Of a stretch of DNA of 64,000 bases, positions 37,830 through 46,549 are shown piece after piece. The stretch covers positions 1 to 64,000 of the forward strand of contig NZ_JAGQDC010000019.1 of the NCBI RefSeq assembly GCF_023282985.1. The letters run 5' to 3'. Below the pieces are notes generated by a model. That model was not told the origin of the DNA and ran no database searches. It worked only from the letters and a program-made list of their open reading frames with translations. Every line of letters starts with the position of its first letter. Position 1 is the stretch's first letter. This stretch comes from Serratia silvae. GTDB taxonomy: Bacteria; Pseudomonadota; Gammaproteobacteria; Enterobacterales; Enterobacteriaceae. A program made the position numbers and the translations under genes.

Positions 37830-38390
37830 ATGAAAAAGCTTCTCTGTACTGCCCTGTGTTCATCACTGTTGTTCAGTAGCGTCTCAATGGCTGCCATGAT
37901 GTCCGATACGGTAATGGTAGGCGGTGCCGCCATGTACCCCAGCAAAAATATTGTCGAGAATGCCCTCAACTCCAAAGATCACACCACGCTGGTTGCTGCG
38001 GTGAAGGCCGCAGGTTTGGTTGATACTCTGCAAGGCGCTGGCCCGTTTACGGTGTTTGCTCCGACCAATGAAGCCTTTGCCAAACTGCCTGCCGGAACGG
38101 TCGATACTTTGCTCAAACCTGAGAATAAGGCGGCGTTGACCGGAGTGTTGACCTACCATGTGGTTGCCGGCCGCTATGATATGAAACAACTGGAGAAGAA
38201 AATCAAGGAAGGGCACGGCACAGCCGAGCTGCAAACGGTCAATGGTCAACCGTTGTGGATTATGAATAATGGCCCCCACAATATTCAGCTCAAAGATGGC
38301 CAAGGTCATATTGCCAACATCAGCACCTATGATGTTTATCAGAAAAATGGCGTGATCAACGTTATCGATAGCGTCCTGTTGCCAAAATAA
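37830..38390 (+). CDS. Secreted fasciclin (FAS1)-domain protein
   Basis: A 186-residue exported protein: signal peptide 1-21 (MKKLLCTALCSSLLFSSVSMA), then one FAS1 domain with the H1 motif GPFTVFAPTNEAFAKLPAGTVD, the YHVVAGRYD strand, and the H2-like NGVINVIDSVLLPK end. FAS1 domains mediate adhesion and redox-related roles in many organisms. It is followed at once by an ECF sigma factor and its anti-sigma factor, so it is probably their target or partner. ATG at 37830 has GAGGA ten bases upstream; ATG at 37824 is too close. Confidence 0.9.
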   Translation: MKKLLCTALCSSLLFSSVSMAAMMSDTVMVGGAAMYPSKNIVENALNSKDHTTLVAAVKAAGLVDTLQGAGPFTVFAPTNEAFAKLPAGTVDTLLKPENKAALTGVLTYHVVAGRYDMKQLEKKIKEGHGTAELQTVNGQPLWIMNNGPHNIQLKDGQGHIANISTYDVYQKNGVINVIDSVLLPK

Positions 38391-38450
38391 ATCCCGTCTA
38401 TACTAGGTGCAGGCTGCCAAAAGGCCGCCCGCACCTTGATAGGACAGGAC

Positions 38451-39005
38451 ATGACCAAAGCACTTCCCGAACAGCATGTCGAATTGATGCAGGCCGTTGC
38501 GCTTGGCGACCGCAACGCGTTTGAACAACTCTATCGACAGACCTCGCCCCGATTGTTTGCCGTTGCTCTGCGTTTACTGCGTCGCCAATCCTGGGCTGAA
38601 GAGGTGCTGCATGAAAGCTTTATCAGCGTGTGGAATCGCGCTGCCAGCTATGATGCCAACCTCAGTGCACCGCTGACCTGGTTAACGCACATTGTACGCA
38701 ACAAGGCAATTGATTGGTTGCGCGGTGCTGGTGGCCGGGCTGGGCAAACGGAAGAGGAGTGGCAGGATGACCTGGGGGAAAGCACGGAAGAACCTGTCAG
38801 TCAGTTGCTGTTGGGGGAAGAGGCTGGAAAGCTGGCCGAGTGCCTGAATCATCTGAATGTTGAACAACGTCAGAGCATTGTGTTGGCTTACTACCAAGGC
38901 ATGTCTCATGGCGAGGTTTCGGTACATCTGCAACAACCGCTTGGCACGATCAAAAGCTGGATCCGCCGGGCGCTGGATCATCTGAAAAACTGTGTGGGCT
39001 TATGA
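38451..39005 (+). CDS. ECF-type RNA polymerase sigma factor
   Basis: A 184-residue group 4 sigma factor with region 2 (about 25-92: ALRLLRRQSWAEEVLHESFISVWNRAASYD...WLTHIVRNKAIDWLR) and region 4 (about 125-182: LNVEQRQSIVLAYYQGMSHGEVSVHLQQPLGTIKSWIRRALDHLK). The WLxxIVRNKAIDWLR wording and the fasciclin/RskA context point to the SigK-like ECF group. ATG at 38451 has AGGACAGGA upstream. It overlaps the anti-sigma gene by four bases (ATGA), so the two are translated together. Confidence 0.92.
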   Translation: MTKALPEQHVELMQAVALGDRNAFEQLYRQTSPRLFAVALRLLRRQSWAEEVLHESFISVWNRAASYDANLSAPLTWLTHIVRNKAIDWLRGAGGRAGQTEEEWQDDLGESTEEPVSQLLLGEEAGKLAECLNHLNVEQRQSIVLAYYQGMSHGEVSVHLQQPLGTIKSWIRRALDHLKNCVGL

Positions 39006-39664
39006 AAAGCAAAGGTGAGTATGACTCGGCGTTAGCCGCCGAATATGCCTTGGGCACCTTGCGCGGCCCAGCGCGGTTGAACTTTGAACAGCGTGTCCAG
39101 CGGGAACCAACGCTGGCCGCCTTGGTAGCACGCTGGCAAACGCTGTTGGCTCCATTGGATCTGGCATTGGCCCCGGTATTGCCACCGGAACGCGTGTGGA
39201 AAAAGATCCAGCTCAGTTTGCCCATTGAGGCAGTGCCACGGCGTAAACGCTGGGACTACCTTGGCTGGGCGCTAGCTGCTGGTTTGGCCGCGTTGTTGCT
39301 GGTGCCGCGCTTTATCACCCAGCCGCAGGATTTTGCTCCGGCAGTGGTGCTCAATGCGGGTCAGCAGGGTAGTGGGCAATGGATTGTCAGTATGGACAGT
39401 GGCAAACGCCATCTGAGGCTGACCCCGCTTAATCCGCAAACGCTAGCCGTAGCCAATAGCCTGCAACTGTGGGCGATCCCGCCGGGTGACAAACCTCGTT
39501 CCTTAGGACTGGTTGCTGCTGAGAAACCGACCGAACTGGCATTGAACTCACTAACGTTAGCGCAGGGCATGACCATCGCCATCAGTCTGGAGCCAGCGGG
39601 TGGCTCCCCTACAGGGCTTCCTACCGGCCCGGTGCTTTACAGCGGCCAGTTAACAACGCTGTGA
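39002..39664 (+). CDS. RskA-like membrane anti-sigma factor
   Basis: A 220-residue protein with a cytosolic N-terminal part that should hold the sigma factor (EYALGTLRGPARLNFEQRVQREPTLAALVARWQ), one membrane span near residues 84-100 (YLGWALAAGLAALLLVPRF), and a periplasmic RskA domain (LQLWAIPPGDKPRSLGL...AISLEPAGGSPTGLPTGPVLYSG). Signals would act by regulated proteolysis of the periplasmic part. No zinc-finger HxxxCxxC is present, which fits the RskA class rather than ZAS. The gene overlaps the sigma factor stop. Confidence 0.9.
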   Translation: MKSKGEYDSALAAEYALGTLRGPARLNFEQRVQREPTLAALVARWQTLLAPLDLALAPVLPPERVWKKIQLSLPIEAVPRRKRWDYLGWALAAGLAALLLVPRFITQPQDFAPAVVLNAGQQGSGQWIVSMDSGKRHLRLTPLNPQTLAVANSLQLWAIPPGDKPRSLGLVAAEKPTELALNSLTLAQGMTIAISLEPAGGSPTGLPTGPVLYSGQLTTL

Positions 39665-39762
39665 TCTGATTGATATCCTTGCCGATGATTTTTCCGTTGG
39701 CAGGGTTGATAATCGTTTTTACAACCATAATGAAGTTATCCGTGATTGTTACAGGTGACTTT

Positions 39763-40014
39763 ATGATATGGATCGAGCAGGGGTTGTACTTGAGAGTAGT
39801 GCAGATGGAAAATGCACCCAAGCCTTATCCGTTGGAGAGCGGATTCAGTCAGCATACGGCCTATCGTGCGCTGGGAATGTACAACCCTTCGGAAACCGCC
39901 GATGCTTATTTCATCCTCTCGAACGACCGGGATGAGATCTGGTTTATCTGCAACCGGCATCTTAGGACGGTAGGCATGTTCCCCGATATCCGCGATTTTA
40001 GATATTTGTTGTGA
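39763..40014 (+). CDS. Conserved-looking 83-residue protein, unknown
   Basis: The frame starts MIWIEQGLYLRVVQ with AGGTGACTT upstream and contains GFSQHTAYRALGMYNPSETADAYF then ILSNDRDEIWFICNRHLR, which looks folded and rich in aromatic and charged residues. No membrane span or known motif is seen. An in-frame start at 39670 would add a hydrophobic leader but has no ribosome site. It lies between the anti-sigma gene and the spanin pair and may belong to either unit. Confidence 0.55.
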   Translation: MIWIEQGLYLRVVQMENAPKPYPLESGFSQHTAYRALGMYNPSETADAYFILSNDRDEIWFICNRHLRTVGMFPDIRDFRYLL

Positions 40015-40253
40015 CCTGGCATCATCCTCGCAAACACCTACCCATTGAGTGAAACGCCACATCAGCCAGCAATAAGTTGGGTTATCTAATGCAAAAATCT
40101 CGCTTTGGTCGGATTTTTTTATTGCTAATGCCAACTATCGGCAGAGGGTGAGTTGTGGCATGGCTAGTACAACCCCTACGAATATCCCCAATCCTTCTTC
40201 CTTGAGATACTGTTCATCTGAACAGGTGTTTGGATTCGTCGGGGGTAACTCAA

Positions 40254-40346
40254 ATGCAGACAAGACTACAAGGTGTTGGCGATCGACTTGCCAAGAATAA
40301 AGAACCACGGGGCTTAGTGAAACGCTGCGAGGTATTTCTATCATGA
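40254..40346 (+). pseudogene. Possible endolysin remnant (30 residues)
   Basis: A short frame with GGGGG nine bases upstream, reading MQTRLQGVGDRLAKNKEPR then GLVKRCEVFLS. The tail resembles the C-terminus of phage T4-type lysozymes, which end (P)GLVxRRxxExxLF(L/W). Its stop overlaps the start of the spanin gene (TCATGA), as endolysin and Rz genes often do. It is far too short for an active lysozyme, so an internal deletion is likely. Confidence 0.4.
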
Positions 40347-40777
40347 GCCTGGCAGGGTTGATCCAGTTTTCCAAAGGCCATTGGCAGCTACTGTTGATCT
40401 TAGGCTTCGCTGCCCTGTTGTTTGGCATGAGTCAGCGTATTGATGCGTTGAATGCCGACATAGGCCTGTACCAGAAAGATAACGAGGAGTTGGGCAGGGC
40501 ATTGAATGGAAGAGATGAAACCATCACTGTGCTGAAAGGTGCCGCGGATGCCGACCGTCGTGCTACTGAACAACAGCTCAAGATTGAACAGCAAAAGAGA
40601 GTAAAGGCCGATGCTGAAAATAGAACGCTACGCAAAGCGCTGGAGGATAACGACTGCGGTCATCAGCGGTTGCCTGCTGATGCTCTCGATATCCTGCGCG
40701 GAGCAACCAAAACCGGTGCCACCGGCTCCGCAACTGATCTACGTGTATCCGCCAGCGGTATTGCTACAGAAGTGTGA
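40343..40777 (+). CDS. Phage-type inner-membrane spanin (Rz/LysB-like)
   Basis: A 144-residue protein with an N-terminal membrane segment (about 13-30: HWQLLLILGFAALLFGM) and a long periplasmic coiled coil (31-105), ending with CGHQRLPADALDILRGA, the usual tail of P2 LysB-type proteins. I-spanins join an outer-membrane partner to fuse the two membranes at the end of phage lysis. The partner gene is embedded in another frame at 40611-40898. No holin or complete endolysin is nearby. Confidence 0.82.
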   Translation: MSLAGLIQFSKGHWQLLLILGFAALLFGMSQRIDALNADIGLYQKDNEELGRALNGRDETITVLKGAADADRRATEQQLKIEQQKRVKADAENRTLRKALEDNDCGHQRLPADALDILRGATKTGATGSATDLRVSASGIATEV

Positions 40778-40898
40778 GAAGACACCATTTATCGGGGAGA
40801 CTTTCGGGGATGCCGTTATAGCTTTACAGGTGAGCCAGAGTGAGCTTGATATCTGCGCTTCACGGATCGAAGCGTTGATCGAATGGCAGTGTTGTTGA
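40611..40898 (+). CDS. Phage-type outer-membrane spanin lipoprotein (Rz1/LysC-like)
   Basis: A 95-residue protein in a different frame overlapping the 3' end of the i-spanin gene, as Rz1/LysC genes do. A signal of 28 residues ends before Cys29 (LLMLSISC), followed by a proline-rich segment AEQPKPVPPAPQLIYVYPP, LLQKCEKTPFIGETFGDAVI and a C-terminal double cysteine. An earlier cysteine (VISGC, Cys21) also fits a lipobox but leaves a very short hydrophobic core. Confidence 0.78.
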   Translation: MLKIERYAKRWRITTAVISGCLLMLSISCAEQPKPVPPAPQLIYVYPPAVLLQKCEKTPFIGETFGDAVIALQVSQSELDICASRIEALIEWQCC

Positions 40899-40948
40899 AT
40901 TTATAGCGGTTGCGGCTGGCTGGCGAGTATGTAGCGCCCCTATGAGCT

Positions 40949-40983
40949 AAAACGGCCAGCTAACTCTCGTTGCTGGCCGTTTT
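40949..40983. terminator. Bidirectional terminator between spanins and yeaH
   Basis: AAAACGGCCAGC at 40949-40960 pairs perfectly with GCTGGCCGTTTT at 40972-40983 around an 11-base loop. Confidence 0.9.
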
Positions 40984-40999
40984 CTATTATGCATACCAA

Positions 41000-42268
41000 T
41001 CACGCGGTCTGCTTATGAAACAGTTCTCTGAACACCGGATAGATATCATCCGGCTCGCGGATATGCTGCATAGCAAAGTTTTCAAACGTCGCCTGCAGAT
41101 GTTCATACTCACGCCACAGCGTCTGGTGAGCACGGCGGGTAATTTCAATATAGCTGTAATAACGCACCATCGGCAGAATGTTTTTGGACAACAGTTCATG
41201 GCACAGTGGCGAATCATCAGCCCAGTTATCACCGTCCGAAGCCTGGGCAGCATAGATATTCCACTGTGCAGGATCGTAACGCTCTTCGACCACTTCGTTC
41301 ATCAGCTTCAGAGCGCTGGAAACGATGGTGCCGCCGGTTTCCTGTGAGTAGAAGAACTCCTGCTCATCCACTTCTTTAGCTTGGGTATGGTGACGAATAT
41401 AGACCACCTCAACGTTTTTATAGGTTCGGCTGAGGAACAGATACAGCAGAATATAAAAGCGTTTGGCCATGTCTTTGGTTGCCTGATCCATCGAGCCAGA
41501 GACGTCCATCAGGCAGAACATAACCGCCTGGCTGGAGGGTTCAGGCCGACGTTCGTAGTTTTTGTAGCGCAGGTCGAAGGTGTCGATAAACGGCACGCTG
41601 TCGATTTTCTTGCGCAGCTCGGCGATCTCCTTACGCATACGCTCTTCTTCCAGCAGTTGCACCGGTTCGGTGTTTTCCAACTGGGCAAGGCTATCTTCAA
41701 GCTCATGCAAAGTCCGGCGCTTACCGGCGGTCATGGCGGTTCGACGCGCCAGCGAATTTTGTAGCGAACGCACCACGCTGATATTGGCCGGTACGCCGTT
41801 AGCGGTGTAGCCAGCACGGTGAGTTTTGTATTCTGTCAGCTGTTTGTACTGATTTTTCTTCAGGTTAGGCAGCGCCAGATCTTCGAACAACAGGTCGAGA
41901 TACTCATCTTTGGAGATCTGGAAGACAAACTCATCCTGGCCATCTCCATCCTGGCTGGCATTGCCCTGGCCGCCACCCCCTCCGCCGCCGCCTTGCGGGC
42001 GCTCAACGCGGTCATTTTGGACGAAGTGGTCATTACCGGGATGAACACGATGGCGTCTGCCACCGCGCCCTTGGTGAAACATTGGCTCGTTGATATCGCC
42101 ACCGGGGATCGACACCGATTCCCCGCTTTCCACGTCGGTGACCGAACGCTTGTTGATGGCTTCGGCAATCGACTGTTTGATTTGCGACTTATAGCGACGC
42201 AAGAAGCGCTGGCGGTTCACCATGCTCTTGTTTTTGCCATTCAGCCGTCGGTCAATGAAATACGCCAT
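41000..42268 (-). CDS. yeaH: UPF0229 protein YeaH (VWA-like)
   Basis: A 422-residue cytosolic protein that partners the kinase YeaG. The N-terminus [20 protein letters not shown] equals E. coli YeaH. A glycine run ([12 protein letters not shown], about 100) precedes a von Willebrand A-like domain with the metal-ion site DVSGSMDQ (about residue 245). In E. coli yeaG-yeaH is induced by nitrogen starvation and stationary phase. The start at 42268 has GGGGGAT upstream. An ERIC-derived repeat lies in the 117-base gap after yeaG. Confidence 0.96.
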   Translation of the reverse strand: MAYFIDRRLNGKNKSMVNRQRFLRRYKSQIKQSIAEAINKRSVTDVESGESVSIPGGDINEPMFHQGRGGRRHRVHPGNDHFVQNDRVERPQGGGGGGGGQGNASQDGDGQDEFVFQISKDEYLDLLFEDLALPNLKKNQYKQLTEYKTHRAGYTANGVPANISVVRSLQNSLARRTAMTAGKRRTLHELEDSLAQLENTEPVQLLEEERMRKEIAELRKKIDSVPFIDTFDLRYKNYERRPEPSSQAVMFCLMDVSGSMDQATKDMAKRFYILLYLFLSRTYKNVEVVYIRHHTQAKEVDEQEFFYSQETGGTIVSSALKLMNEVVEERYDPAQWNIYAAQASDGDNWADDSPLCHELLSKNILPMVRYYSYIEITRRAHQTLWREYEHLQATFENFAMQHIREPDDIYPVFRELFHKQTA

Positions 42269-42298
42269 ACATCCCCCAAACAACGTTGCCAACTTTCT

Positions 42299-42356
42299 CT
42301 ACTTTGGGTCTTTCAGGTTGTAGCCGCTAGACTACAACCCGAAATCCCTAGGTATA
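42299..42356. repeat. ERIC-derived short palindromic element (copy 1)
   Basis: On the minus strand it reads TATACCTAGGGATTTCGGG, a stem CTACAACC/GGTTGTAG, then GGCTACAACCTGAAAGACCC. The ends resemble those of ERIC repeats of Serratia and Yersinia, and the same plan recurs at 46550-46619. The middle of a full ERIC is missing. It sits inside the yeaG-yeaH transcript and could form a processing or folding hairpin. Confidence 0.6.
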
Positions 42357-42385
42357 GGCTATCTATGACGTCAGCGGTCGTCGGT

Positions 42386-44320
42386 TTATGAAGATTTTCT
42401 CACCCGCAGATACCATTCGCACAGAAGGCGAACCTGCTTACGGGTGTAGCCTTTCTCCATCATCCGGTCGACGAAGTCATCGTGTTTTTTCTGCTCATCC
42501 GTTGAGGTTTTAGCATTAAAGGAAATGACTGGCAGCAGCTCTTCGGTGTTCGAGAACATTTTCTTCTCGATGACCGTACGCAGCTTCTCGTAACTGGTCC
42601 AATTCGGGTTCCGACCGCTGTTATTGGCTCGGGCACGCAGGACAAAGTTGACGATTTCGTTGCGGAAATCTTTCGGGTTGCTGATACCCGCGGGCTTCTC
42701 GATTTTCTCCAGTTCAGCGTTTAATGACTCACGGTCAAACAACTGGCCTGTATCTGGATCACGGTACTCCTGATCCTGGATCCAGAAGTCTGCATAGGTC
42801 ACGTAGCGGTCAAAAATGTTCTGACCGTATTCAGAGTAAGATTCCAGATAGGCGGTCTGGATCTCTTTGCCAATAAACTCGGCGTATTTCGGGATCAGGT
42901 AGCCTTTCAGGTGCTCCAGGTATTTTTCCGCCAGATCCTGCGGGAACTGCTCACGCTCGATCTGCTGTTCCAGGATATAGAACAAGTGTACCGGGTTAGC
43001 CGCGACTTCGGCATGGTCAAAGTTGAACACCCGAGACAGAATTTTGAAGGCGAAACGGGTCGAAAGGCCGTTCATACCTTCATCCACCCCGGCATAGTCG
43101 CGATATTCCTGATACGACTTGGCTTTCGGATCGGTGTCTTTCAGGCTCTCACCATCGTAGACACGCATCTTCGAATAGATGCTGGAGTTGTCTGGCTCTT
43201 TCATACGTGACAGCACGGTAAAGCGGGCCAGCGTTTCCAACGTGCCAGGGGCACAAGGCGCATGGGTCAGTTCGCTGTTATCCAGCAGTTTGTCGTAGAT
43301 TTTAATCTCTTCCGACACCCGCAGGCAGTAAGGCACCTTGACGATGTAAACACGGTCGAGGAAGGCCTCGTTATTTTTGTTGTTGCGGAAGGTCACCCAT
43401 TCCGATTCGTTAGAGTGCGCCAGGATAATACCGCTGAACGGCAGGGCAGAAATCCCCTCGGTACCGTTGTAGTTACCTTCCTGGGTGGCGGTCAACAGAG
43501 GATGTAGCACCTTTATTGGCGCTTTGAACATCTCCACGAACTCCATGATCCCTTGGTTGGCGCGGCACAGTGCGCCGGAGTAGCCATAGGCATCCGGATC
43601 GTTCTGCGCATGGTTTTCCAACTTACGGATATCCACTTTACCGACCAGCGCAGAAATATCCTGGTTGTTCTCATCGCCCGGTTCGGTTTTGGCGATGGCA
43701 ATTTGTTCAAGTATCGAAGGTCGAACCTTCACTACTTTGAATTTGGTGATGTCACCGCCGAACTCATGCAGGCGTTTGGCGGCCCACGGCGACATAATGG
43801 TGCCAAGATAACGCGTTGGGATGTTGTATTCTTTTTCCAGAATAGTGGCATCCTCCTGCGGGTTGAACAGGCACAGCGGATGGTCATTGACCGGGCTGCG
43901 CTCGCCGTTGGCGCTCAGGGTGTAAATCGGCACGCGCTGCATCAAGGCTTTCAGCCGTTCTGCCAGCGAGGATTTACCGCCACCCACCGGGCCCAACAGA
44001 TAAAGGATTTGTTTCTTCTCTTCGAGGCCCTGGGCAGCGTGTTTCAGGTAAGAAACTATCTGTTCGATAGCTTCTTCCATGCCGTAGAACTCCTCGAATG
44101 CCGGATAGCGTGCGATCACGCGGTTGGAGAACAGGCGAGACATACGCGACTCAAGCGCGGTATCGACCATGACTGGTTCACCGATGGCCATGAGTAGACG
44201 TTCTGCCGCATTGGCATAGGCACTGCGATCTTGCCGGCAGATGGTAAGAAATTCCTGCAGTGTGAACTCTTCGTCCTTGGCAGCTTCGTAGCGCTGGCGA
44301 TAGTGGTCAAATATGTTCAT
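42386..44320 (-). CDS. yeaG: PrkA-type serine protein kinase YeaG
   Basis: A 644-residue AAA+/PrkA kinase. The N-terminal AAA part has Walker A GPVGGGKSS (about 110-118), and the C-terminal PrkA domain begins near residue 400 (EPDNSSIYSKMRVYDGESLKD) and ends RKQVRLLCEWYLRVRKSS. E. coli YeaG has kinase activity and with YeaH shapes survival in nitrogen starvation. Upstream lies a sigma-54 promoter element, and yeaH follows 117 bases downstream. Confidence 0.97.
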   Translation of the reverse strand: MNIFDHYRQRYEAAKDEEFTLQEFLTICRQDRSAYANAAERLLMAIGEPVMVDTALESRMSRLFSNRVIARYPAFEEFYGMEEAIEQIVSYLKHAAQGLEEKKQILYLLGPVGGGKSSLAERLKALMQRVPIYTLSANGERSPVNDHPLCLFNPQEDATILEKEYNIPTRYLGTIMSPWAAKRLHEFGGDITKFKVVKVRPSILEQIAIAKTEPGDENNQDISALVGKVDIRKLENHAQNDPDAYGYSGALCRANQGIMEFVEMFKAPIKVLHPLLTATQEGNYNGTEGISALPFSGIILAHSNESEWVTFRNNKNNEAFLDRVYIVKVPYCLRVSEEIKIYDKLLDNSELTHAPCAPGTLETLARFTVLSRMKEPDNSSIYSKMRVYDGESLKDTDPKAKSYQEYRDYAGVDEGMNGLSTRFAFKILSRVFNFDHAEVAANPVHLFYILEQQIEREQFPQDLAEKYLEHLKGYLIPKYAEFIGKEIQTAYLESYSEYGQNIFDRYVTYADFWIQDQEYRDPDTGQLFDRESLNAELEKIEKPAGISNPKDFRNEIVNFVLRARANNSGRNPNWTSYEKLRTVIEKKMFSNTEELLPVISFNAKTSTDEQKKHDDFVDRMMEKGYTRKQVRLLCEWYLRVRKSS

Positions 44321-44413
44321 GGCGATGCCCGTCCTTTCGTTATTAGCACAGGTTAAAAAAGGAGCTGGTGTTGGTATTCTGGCTCCCGAAAGTGTGAAGC
44401 TATGACTGAGTAC

Positions 44414-44430
44414 AGCAACCCGTATGCCAA
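44414..44430 (-). promoter_or_regulatory. Sigma-54 promoter of yeaGH
   Basis: On the minus strand TTGGCATACGGGTTGCT has the invariant GG-N10-GC at -24/-12 and differs from the consensus TTGGCACG-N4-TTGCT at two bases. Transcription would begin near 44403, about 80 bases before yeaG. E. coli yeaGH is RpoN/NtrC-controlled. I could not identify paired NtrC sites. Confidence 0.8.
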
Positions 44431-44768
44431 CTTGGTGCGCTTATTCTCGCGAGTTGCGCTGTATTGCCACTGGGCTCAGCCTAAATTCACCTTCTGATTT
44501 TAAGCTTAGTTGCATACTGGAAAATTTCCTGCAAGAGAAACGGTCTTTTTTAAGTCATTTCAATGACTCAGTTATGGCGAGGGGCGGCAAATGCCTTGTC
44601 TGGCGCGGGTTGCGGCAAAAAACGTCATCTTTTTGCCATCAATAATTCATCTTTAAGTTCTAAGTTATTCGATCTTGGTTGTTTTCTATTGTAAAGATCC
44701 GGCAGGCTCGTCGGTTTTCACATAAACTATAGTGGTTAATTACATCTTTTTATCTATGGAAAAAGCCA
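44431..44768. other. Control region between yeaG and mipA
   Basis: About 340 bases shared by the divergent yeaG and mipA genes. Apart from the sigma-54 element no clear site is seen. A 73-codon plus-strand frame here has no ribosome site and no recognisable protein, so I leave it out. Confidence 0.5.
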
Positions 44769-45518
44769 GTGAAGATATCTAAACTCAAAACGCTAGCAAT
44801 TATCGCTTCCGCAATGGTTTGTGCGCACAGTGCTCAGGCAGGAAACTGGTCACTCGGTGCTTCAGCGCTGGTCAGCCCCGATCCTTATCGTGGTTATCAG
44901 GATCGTGTCTATCCTGTTCCTATCATCAATTATGATGGTGATGATTTTTACTTCCATACGCTGTTGGCCGGTTACAACCTGTGGAAAGATCAGCAAAATC
45001 AGCTGAGCCTGATCGCCTATTACGCGCCGTTGCACTATAAGCCAGGCGACAGTGATGATGACCGCATGAAGCAGTTGGACAAGCGCCGTAGCACCATGAT
45101 GGCCGGTGTGGCTTTTACACATAATGCCGAGTGGGGAACGATCCGTACGGCCTTCTCTGGCGATATGCTGGACAACAGTAACGGCCTGGTGGGCGATATT
45201 GCCTATCTCTATAAGTTCCAAGTGGACTCCTGGAGCTTTGCTCCTGGGATCGGGCTAAACTGGAACAGCTCAAACCAAAACCAATACTACTATGGCATTA
45301 ATGGCGATGAGTCACGCCGTAGCACCTTCGATACCTACAAGCCGAGCGATAGCTGGTCACCATACGTGGAGTTGACCACCAACTATAATATCAACGCCAA
45401 CTGGAATGCCTTCCTCACGGGCCGCTATACGCGCCTGGACAGCGAAGTTAAAGACAGCCCAATGGTTGATAAATCTTATACCGGCATGCTGTGGACGGGT
45501 GTGACTTACACCTTCTAA
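44769..45518 (+). CDS. mipA: MltA-interacting protein MipA
   Basis: An outer-membrane beta-barrel of the MipA/OmpV family, described as a scaffold for murein hydrolase MltA and synthase PBP1B. The 249 residues start at GTG, with a signal peptide ending AQA-GNWSLGASALVSPDPYRGY, alternating barrel strands and a terminal phenylalanine (TGVTYTF). It stands next to yeaG/yeaH and yeaD as in E. coli. Confidence 0.93.
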   Translation: MKISKLKTLAIIASAMVCAHSAQAGNWSLGASALVSPDPYRGYQDRVYPVPIINYDGDDFYFHTLLAGYNLWKDQQNQLSLIAYYAPLHYKPGDSDDDRMKQLDKRRSTMMAGVAFTHNAEWGTIRTAFSGDMLDNSNGLVGDIAYLYKFQVDSWSFAPGIGLNWNSSNQNQYYYGINGDESRRSTFDTYKPSDSWSPYVELTTNYNINANWNAFLTGRYTRLDSEVKDSPMVDKSYTGMLWTGVTYTF

Positions 45519-45641
45519 ACGTACGGCGTATTATCTTGGTGCAGTGAGTGCATCGAAAAGGGGCGGAAACGCTCCTTTTGCACATCTGTGGTGCGGTGGA
45601 TGATCAAGAGAAGAGGGGCGAAGTGACTCGCCCCAGTTTGA

Positions 45642-46517
45642 TCAGCTATTTTTAATGCTGCGGATTTTCATTGCCAGGCGGGCAGGCTGCTCCCCGGAGG
45701 CGATCAGTGGCTTGCTTACGCGCCCGGTTTCCACACAGACCATGGTTTTGTAACCGTCGTTTGGCATATCGGCCATGCTGCATGAAAGCTCGACGCCTGG
45801 GTTCCAGGCAATCACATCACTCATATGGTGATGGTTGACCTCGATGGTCCGTTGCAATACCGGGTCTTTGATCAGGCTGCAAGGCGTTGCCTGGGTATAG
45901 ACACGATCGGTTTGCCCGGCAAACTCCAGCTCGCCAATCTGACGTGCCTCGATCCCCTTAGCCACCTTATCGATATAATGCTCGCCCAAACCGGCAATTT
46001 TTACCTTGTCGATGTCGCCGATCTGGAAATAGGTGTGCAGCGCGGCGGTAGCCTGGTAGTCACCGTGTGATTCCAGCTCCATCACGCACTCTTCACCCAG
46101 CTTGAAGCGGGCGATCAGGGTGAAAGCATGTGGCCACAATTTGCGGGTTTGTTCGTTGTCTTGCAGCGTGAAGGTCAGGATCACGCCGTTTTCGTCTTCA
46201 TCGTGCGCGGTGAACTGCCACGGCTGATTACGGGCAAAGCCGTGGGAAGGGCTGCCCGCCGGGCCAAACCACGGCCAGCAGATCGGAACACCACCGCGGA
46301 TCGCCACGCCGTTTTTGAATGGCGTATTGTTGCTCAGCCAAAGTACCGGCTTATCACCGCTTGGCTGCCAGGCCAGCAGATGGGCCCCTTGCAGGGTAAT
46401 AGCCGCACGGACTTTCGGGTGAGAAACCACCACCACCGGCAGTTCATCCAGTTGGCGTTGGCTGATAAAAGGGGTGATTTGTTCGCTAACGGGTAGGGTG
46501 AAGATTTTTTCGTTCAT
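45642..46517 (-). CDS. yeaD: Glucose-6-phosphate 1-epimerase YeaD
   Basis: A 291-residue aldose-1-epimerase-like enzyme that interconverts anomers of glucose 6-phosphate. Visible features are RGGVPICWPWFGPAGSPSHGFARNQPW, HTYFQIGDIDKVKIAGL with a catalytic histidine, and the C-terminal MVCVETGRVSKPL region with the acidic residue. The start MNEKIF at 46517 has AAGG upstream; the longer frame to 46655 runs through a repeat and the gapA terminator. It follows gapA on the same strand as in E. coli. Confidence 0.95.
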   Translation of the reverse strand: MNEKIFTLPVSEQITPFISQRQLDELPVVVVSHPKVRAAITLQGAHLLAWQPSGDKPVLWLSNNTPFKNGVAIRGGVPICWPWFGPAGSPSHGFARNQPWQFTAHDEDENGVILTFTLQDNEQTRKLWPHAFTLIARFKLGEECVMELESHGDYQATAALHTYFQIGDIDKVKIAGLGEHYIDKVAKGIEARQIGELEFAGQTDRVYTQATPCSLIKDPVLQRTIEVNHHHMSDVIAWNPGVELSCSMADMPNDGYKTMVCVETGRVSKPLIASGEQPARLAMKIRSIKNS

Positions 46518-46549
46518 GTTGTTGCCTTCTTTTCGCCGTAAAAAACAAA

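Noticed and set aside
44424..44645. A 73-codon plus-strand frame upstream of mipA.
   Set aside because: No ribosome site and no recognisable protein; it overlaps the yeaG sigma-54 promoter region.
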